Assembly (NCBI GenBank): GCA_027315005.1
Contig: DAHUZT010000009.1
Coordinates: 1 to 44,147 of the forward strand
Length of the DNA stretch: 44,147 bases
Source of the DNA: Acidimicrobiaceae bacterium
GTDB lineage: Bacteria; Actinomycetota; Acidimicrobiia; Acidimicrobiales; RAAP-2
Direction of reading: 5' to 3'
Positions 40,882 through 44,147 of the stretch are shown here, one piece after another. Positions within the stretch are counted from its first letter, which is position 1. Each line of letters starts with the position of its first letter. The notes beneath the pieces were generated by a model. That model saw nothing but the letters and a program-made list of their open reading frames with translations. It was not told where the DNA came from and ran no database searches. Made by a program: the position numbers and the translations under genes.

Positions 40882-41480
40882 CCGACCTGCAGTCCTTCGT
40901 GGCACCGACCTACCACGGTCTCGCCGACCTCCTCGCCTCCGCTCCCGCCGAGACCTGGGACGCCCCGTCGCTGTGTGCGAACTGGCAGGTCCGGCACGTC
41001 ATCGCCCACGTGACGATGGCGGCACGGCTCACACCCGAGCAGTTCGGCGCCGAGATGGCGGCGGCCGGCGGGGACTTCACCGTGCTCTCCGACACCGTGG
41101 CCGCCTGCGACGCCTCCCTGCCGCTCGCCGACCACATGGACGCGCTGCGCTCCCCGCTGATGCACGCGTGGCGACCGCCGGGCGGCGGCGCGGCCGGTGC
41201 CCTCAGCCACGCCGTCATCCACTCCCTCGACATCACCGTTCCCCTCGACCGGCCGGCGGTCGCGCCAAGAGACGCCGTGGTCGCCGTCCTCGACCAGCTC
41301 ACCGCCGCCAACGGCGCATACTTCGGCGTCGAGCTGACCGGCCTCCGCCTCGATGCCGCCGACACCGACTGGAGCTGGGGCAGCGGCGACGCCGTGCGCG
41401 CCGACAGTGGCCATCTGGTAGCGCTCCTGAGCGGCCGCACCCTCCCCGACGGCCGTGCCCTCCAACGTGTCGATCGGTAA
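40878..41480 (+). CDS. MDMPI/DinB-like, mycothiol-dependent-type enzyme
   Basis: 200 residues. The N-terminal SLCANWQVRHVIAHVTMAARL matches the maleylpyruvate-isomerase/DinB-like helical bundle, in which histidines bind a metal: His49, His53 and possibly His121 (SHAVIHSLD). TIGR03086-like proteins of actinobacteria are usually annotated mycothiol-dependent. The substrate is unknown. It starts at a GTG overlapping the SRPBCC stop and ends the operon. Confidence 0.85.
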   Translation: MTDLQSFVAPTYHGLADLLASAPAETWDAPSLCANWQVRHVIAHVTMAARLTPEQFGAEMAAAGGDFTVLSDTVAACDASLPLADHMDALRSPLMHAWRPPGGGAAGALSHAVIHSLDITVPLDRPAVAPRDAVVAVLDQLTAANGAYFGVELTGLRLDAADTDWSWGSGDAVRADSGHLVALLSGRTLPDGRALQRVDR

Positions 41481-41704
41481 CGCAGATGGGGCGCTCACAG
41501 TACTCCTGGGGGTGACACCGCCGCGCCCGATCGGCATCGACGCGATCTGACCTCTCGGCCAGGAGCGAGACCGGATGGCCGCGTACCGGTGAGCGCTCCT
41601 CAAGTGATGTGATGAAGACGCGGGGCCTCTGCTCCCTGCGAGAGTTCCGCTCTCACGACCGAGATCGGTGTTTGCACAGAGGTTCCACAAGAAGGGAGCC
41701 CACT
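41481..41704. other. Non-coding stretch before the IS110 remnant
   Basis: No gene was supported here. The last 100 bases are probably the left leader of the insertion element, since an AAGAAGGGAG ribosome-binding site precedes its GTG start at 41705. Confidence 0.5.
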
Positions 41705-42616
41705 GTGGGCAAAGAGTATGTCGGCATCGACCTTCCTGACGGGATTCGGTGATTTATCGGTTGGATGAGGTAGGTGAAAGGATCGACTGGGCCGCCGACT
41801 TGTTTCGAGGGCACTGCTACGCCGTCCACCTCGCCAACCCGCGCGGCAATGACTGGTGCAAGCGGAGAGTGAAGAGCGACGAGCGCGACGCGGGGTCTGG
41901 CCGATCTGTTGCGCCTGGGTCGTCTGGCCGAGGCGTTGATCGTACCGCCGGCGGTCAGAGAGCTGAGGGAGCTGGTCCGGTTCCGTCACAAGCTTTCGGG
42001 TCTACGCACGGGGATCAAGGCCCAAGCCCACGCGGTGCTGGCCAAGAACGGGATCCTGCCGGCCCGCAAGGACATGTGGGGTGAAAGTGGGTCGGTGCAA
42101 TTCGACTCCCTCGAACTCCCCGGCGCCTTCGACCACCGCCTGGCCGTGTTTCGTGACCTCGTCCACTACCACGACGAGGAGATCACCCGACTCGACCGGA
42201 CGATCCACTCGATGTGCAAGGACGACGCCGGCTACCAGGCCGTCCAAGCCTTCCACGGGGTGGGCCGGGTCTTCGCGGCGGTCTTCGCGGCGGAAAGCCA
42301 GGACGTCCACCGCTTCGATTCGCCACAGGCGCTGTGCTCCTGGACCGGGCTCGCGCCCCTCCACCGGGAGTCCGACGGCAAGGTCCATCGGGGACGGATC
42401 ACCAAACAGGGATCTCGTCTCGTGCGGTGGGCAGCCATCGAGGCGGTCGCCTGCTAGCACGGCGGTGCCGCCTTCACCGAGAAGTTCCACGCCATCGCCG
42501 AGCGGCGTGGAAAGACGAAAGCCAACGTCGCCATCGCCCGGAAAGTTCTCACGCTCGCCTACTACGGCCTCAGGGACGGCGAGATTCGTTGCCTCCAGGG
42601 CACGAAGGCGGCGTGA
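41705..42616 (+). mobile_element. Decayed IS110-family transposase
   Basis: An IS110 DEDD-type transposase spread over three reading segments. GTG 41705 starts MGKEYVGIDL but stops at 41750. A second frame from 41749 reads IYRLDEVGERID, then jumps to WAADLF with the sequence between missing, and continues to VKSDERDA. After a frameshift near 41897 a third frame reads LADLLRLGRLAEALIVPP and the C-terminal Transposase_20 region (FHGVGRVFAAVFAAE, LCSWTGLAPLHRESDG, KQGSRLVRWAAIEAV). A TAG at 42455 interrupts that frame, which resumes as HGGAAFTEKFHAIAERRGK to a TGA at 42614. The deletion removes the region that should hold the second catalytic acidic residue, so it is not active. Element ends were not identified. 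Confidence 0.85.
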
Positions 42617-42924
42617 CGCTCGGACACACCCGATCCGAGCTCGGCGAACGGCAGGGCTCCCACCTCCTCAAGGTGGCGTAGTCGTCCAAGTGATTGAGCC
42701 CTTCCGGCAGTGCCCGGAACGCACCATGTCGAGCAACTCGACGCAGACATGCCCGGGCAGCCGAGCCTGCCCCTTCCTCACTCTCTCGTGGATGAGAGAT
42801 CTTGGTGCGACAGAAGCGGCACCCAACGTGCTCACAGCGACAACCTGATCGATTCTGCGCTCCTCGCTCGACAGCGGCGCGCGTCATTCTGGGGCGGCGT
42901 TCGGCGCTGCGGCCGGGCACGCGG
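42617..42924. other. No supported gene; probable IS or accessory debris
   Basis: The 308 bases between the IS110 remnant and the toxin gene hold open frames on both strands, none with a recognisable motif, ribosome-binding site or -10 element. Part is likely the right end of the IS110 element. Confidence 0.5.
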
Positions 42925-43338
42925 TCACCGGGTAGGGACGACCTCGAAGCGCTGGCGGCCGCGGATACGGTAGACGTGGAAGTCGGAGTCGAGCGTGAAG
43001 ATCCTGCGGTGACCATGCTCCTCGGCGAATGCGACCAGAGTGGCATCGGCGAGGTCCATGGGTCTGTCGGCGTATTGGTCCATCAGCCGGGCACTGCGTT
43101 CGAGCGCGGACGCGGAGAGGTCGGCAACGATCAGGCGACCGGTGTGAACCAACCGCCAGAGCGCCCGCTGTCCCTGGATCCCTCCGGCTCTTGCCAGGAG
43201 GTACATAGTCTCAGTGAATGCCGGCCATGTCGTCACCAACGGCAAAGAGAGCTCGTCGAGCACCTCCAAGCAGGCAACGTGGTCCGCTTCATCGGCGTCA
43301 ATGAGGGCGATGAGCGGTCCAGCGTCGGTGAGCGTCAA
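42925..43338 (-). CDS. PIN-domain toxin (VapC-like)
   Basis: 137 residues. The acidic residues of PIN nucleases are visible: Asp5 (TDAGPLIAL), Glu43 (FTETMYLL), Asp95 or Asp98 (MDLADATLVA) and Asp116 or Asp118 (FTLDSDF). VapC toxins cut RNA, typically tRNA. The TTG start overlaps the TGA of the antitoxin gene (TTGA), so the toxin is made by coupling to it. Its partner is upstream, in the usual order. Confidence 0.9.
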   Translation of the reverse strand: MTLTDAGPLIALIDADEADHVACLEVLDELSLPLVTTWPAFTETMYLLARAGGIQGQRALWRLVHTGRLIVADLSASALERSARLMDQYADRPMDLADATLVAFAEEHGHRRIFTLDSDFHVYRIRGRQRFEVVPTR

Positions 43339-43580
43339 CTCCGGGCCCGGTCATCGGCCAAGACTCTCGTGAATGCCTCTCCAGAGTGCCGGGCACGCCC
43401 GCCTCCGCCGTGGACGGTACCGACGACATCGCCGAAGATATCGCTCGGGTGGTCCGCCAGTGTCGCGTTGGCACGCTCCTCGGCAGCGTGCCGGATGAAC
43501 TCGGACACCGACTCGCCCTTGACCGTGGCGGCTCGCTGAACCCTCTCGTCGAGATCGGGATCGAGGCGCAAGCTTCTCAT
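43335..43580 (-). CDS. Ribbon-helix-helix antitoxin
   Basis: 81 residues. MRSLRLDPDLDERVQRAA followed by VKGESVSEFIRHAAEERAN is a CopG/Arc-like ribbon-helix-helix. The remaining half (DIFGDVVGTVHGGG) is the toxin-binding region. The ATG lies six bases after TACAGT, so it is probably leaderless, and two inverted repeats overlap the promoter, as expected for an autorepressing antitoxin. Confidence 0.87.
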   Translation of the reverse strand: MRSLRLDPDLDERVQRAATVKGESVSEFIRHAAEERANATLADHPSDIFGDVVGTVHGGGGRARHSGEAFTRVLADDRARS

Positions 43581-43586
43581 ACGACG

Positions 43587-43592
43587 ACTGTA
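43587..43592 (-). promoter_or_regulatory. -10 element TACAGT of the toxin-antitoxin operon
   Basis: TACAGT ends six bases before the ATG of the antitoxin. It is the left part of the ACTGT-ATC-ACAGT palindrome. Confidence 0.6.
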
Positions 43593-43618
43593 TCACAGTG
43601 GGTGTTGTAGGTACTACA
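43587..43618 (-). promoter_or_regulatory. Paired 5-3-5 palindromes over the antitoxin promoter
   Basis: ACTGT-ATC-ACAGT (43587-43599) covers the -10 and TGTAG-GTA-CTACA (43606-43618) covers the -35 region. Both have five-base arms and a three-base centre, with centres 19 bases apart. Two adjacent sites suit cooperative binding of ribbon-helix-helix dimers. Confidence 0.6.
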
Positions 43619-43836
43619 CTTATCCGCCCGGCCCCGGGGGCGCTCTCGAATTGCCTGGGATCCGCGCCCTGAGGGGAAGCCGGTGCGATCGACTTCGACG
43701 TTCGCGGGAATGGAACGCCACCTACATGGCCCTTTCCCGTTTGCGGCTCGGAGTTGGTGCCGGTAACACACGCCCGACGTTCCTGATTCCTTCGGCGCTA
43801 CGTCGGCATCGGCGACGGCGGTCGTTCCGGCACGTT
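43593..43836. other. Stretch without a supported gene between the antitoxin and TetR genes
   Basis: After the antitoxin operator, no motif, start signal or conserved-looking protein was found to 43836 on either strand. The open frame on the minus strand (43577-43876) crosses both operators and is probably not a gene. Confidence 0.5.
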
Positions 43837-43877
43837 GTTCAGACGAACCAGGTACCGTAGTTGAGCAGACGCTCAAC
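43837..43877 (+). promoter_or_regulatory. TetR promoter with two palindromes centred on AGAC
   Basis: GTTC-AGAC-GAAC (43837-43848) and GTTGAGC-AGAC-GCTCAAC (43860-43877) share the centre AGAC and lie either side of a -10-like TACCGT (43853-43858). The longer palindrome covers the expected start of transcription. An autoregulated TetR operator is likely. Confidence 0.6.
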
Positions 43878-43891
43878 TTGGAGGTACCCGG

Positions 43892-44147
43892 ATGGTGAAG
43901 ACCGCCGACGCAGAGAAGGCCGAGACCCGATCCTCAACTCGTGGAGATGAGACCCGTCGGCTGCTGATCGAGGCCGCCATCGAGACCCTCAAGGACCACG
44001 GGTTCGCCGGTGCCAGCGCCCGGGTAATCGCCGACCGCGCGGGAGTCAACCAGGGGCTGGTCTTCTACCACTTCGACTCAGTGGTTGGTCTTCTCCTCGC
44101 CGCCCTCGATGCTGTCAGTGCCACCCGCCAGGCCCGTTACGGGGAAG
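43892..44147 (+). CDS. TetR-family transcriptional regulator, N-terminal part
   Basis: Partial; 85 codons are visible before the right edge. The DNA-binding part reads RRLLIEAAIETLKDHGFAG, ASARVIADRAGVNQGLVFYHF and the start of the ligand domain. GGAGG lies seven bases before the ATG at 43892. A palindrome in its promoter is probably its own operator. Ligand and targets are unknown; any target gene may lie to the right. Confidence 0.9.
   Translation, partial: MVKTADAEKAETRSSTRGDETRRLLIEAAIETLKDHGFAGASARVIADRAGVNQGLVFYHFDSVVGLLLAALDAVSATRQARYGE

Noticed and set aside
42570-43046. 158-codon minus-strand frame between the IS110 remnant and the toxin gene
   Set aside because: It overlaps the 3' parts of both neighbours, is Arg/Ser-rich, and has no start signal. 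A fragment of insertion-element sequence cannot be excluded.

Overview
The window is 44 kb of GC-rich, tightly packed bacterial chromosome from an actinobacterium. Evidence for this is the gene order (scpA-scpB-rluB-cmk next to der), TlyA, a mycothiol-dependent MDMPI-type enzyme, GTG-rich start codons and 1-4 base gene overlaps. The arrangement ispH-DUF512-der beside scpAB-rluB-aroH-tyrA-aroA-cmk-plsC suggests class Acidimicrobiia, but that placement is inference from general knowledge and was not searched. No rRNA, tRNA or CRISPR array was seen.

Positions 1-4405: a partial der gene and a PDZ/radical-SAM DUF512 gene read leftwards. Facing them are ispH (isoprenoid synthesis), an HD-domain protein and a GT2 glycosyltransferase. 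Positions 4455-10789: an eight-gene leftward operon, scpA-scpB-rluB-aroH-tyrA-aroA-cmk-plsC. It joins chromosome condensation, rRNA pseudouridylation, the shikimate/aromatic branch, CMP phosphorylation and lipid acylation. trpS diverges from it and converges on a second leftward block, 11852-19150: pyrG, a NUDIX hydrolase, xerD, a DksA/TraR zinc finger, an M50 protease and a large YfhO-like membrane protein. Further leftward units are phasin-like/tlyA/nadK/recN (19216-23035) and desaturase/HAD phosphatase (23040-25084).

Positions 25159-34453 read rightwards. They hold a two-helix membrane protein, a cellulose-synthase-like transferase with a C-terminal PilZ domain, an Lhr-type helicase, and a Tat-exported small protein followed by a DUF4331 protein and a PGTG-repeat protein. 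Positions 34489-39644 read leftwards: a methyltransferase, a threonine aldolase and a secreted penicillin-acylase-like hydrolase.

From about 39750 to the end the window looks accessory. It has a broken methyltransferase gene, an ArsR-SRPBCC-MDMPI operon, a decayed IS110-type transposase, a VapC-type toxin with a ribbon-helix-helix antitoxin, and the start of a TetR regulator with a palindromic operator.

The most general signal is promoter architecture. At least nine gene starts have a TANNNT hexamer ending 6-8 bases before the start codon and no Shine-Dalgarno sequence, the arrangement expected for leaderless mRNAs. Genes inside operons are instead joined by ATGA/GTGA overlaps, and one of these, tlyA, appears to use a CTG start.
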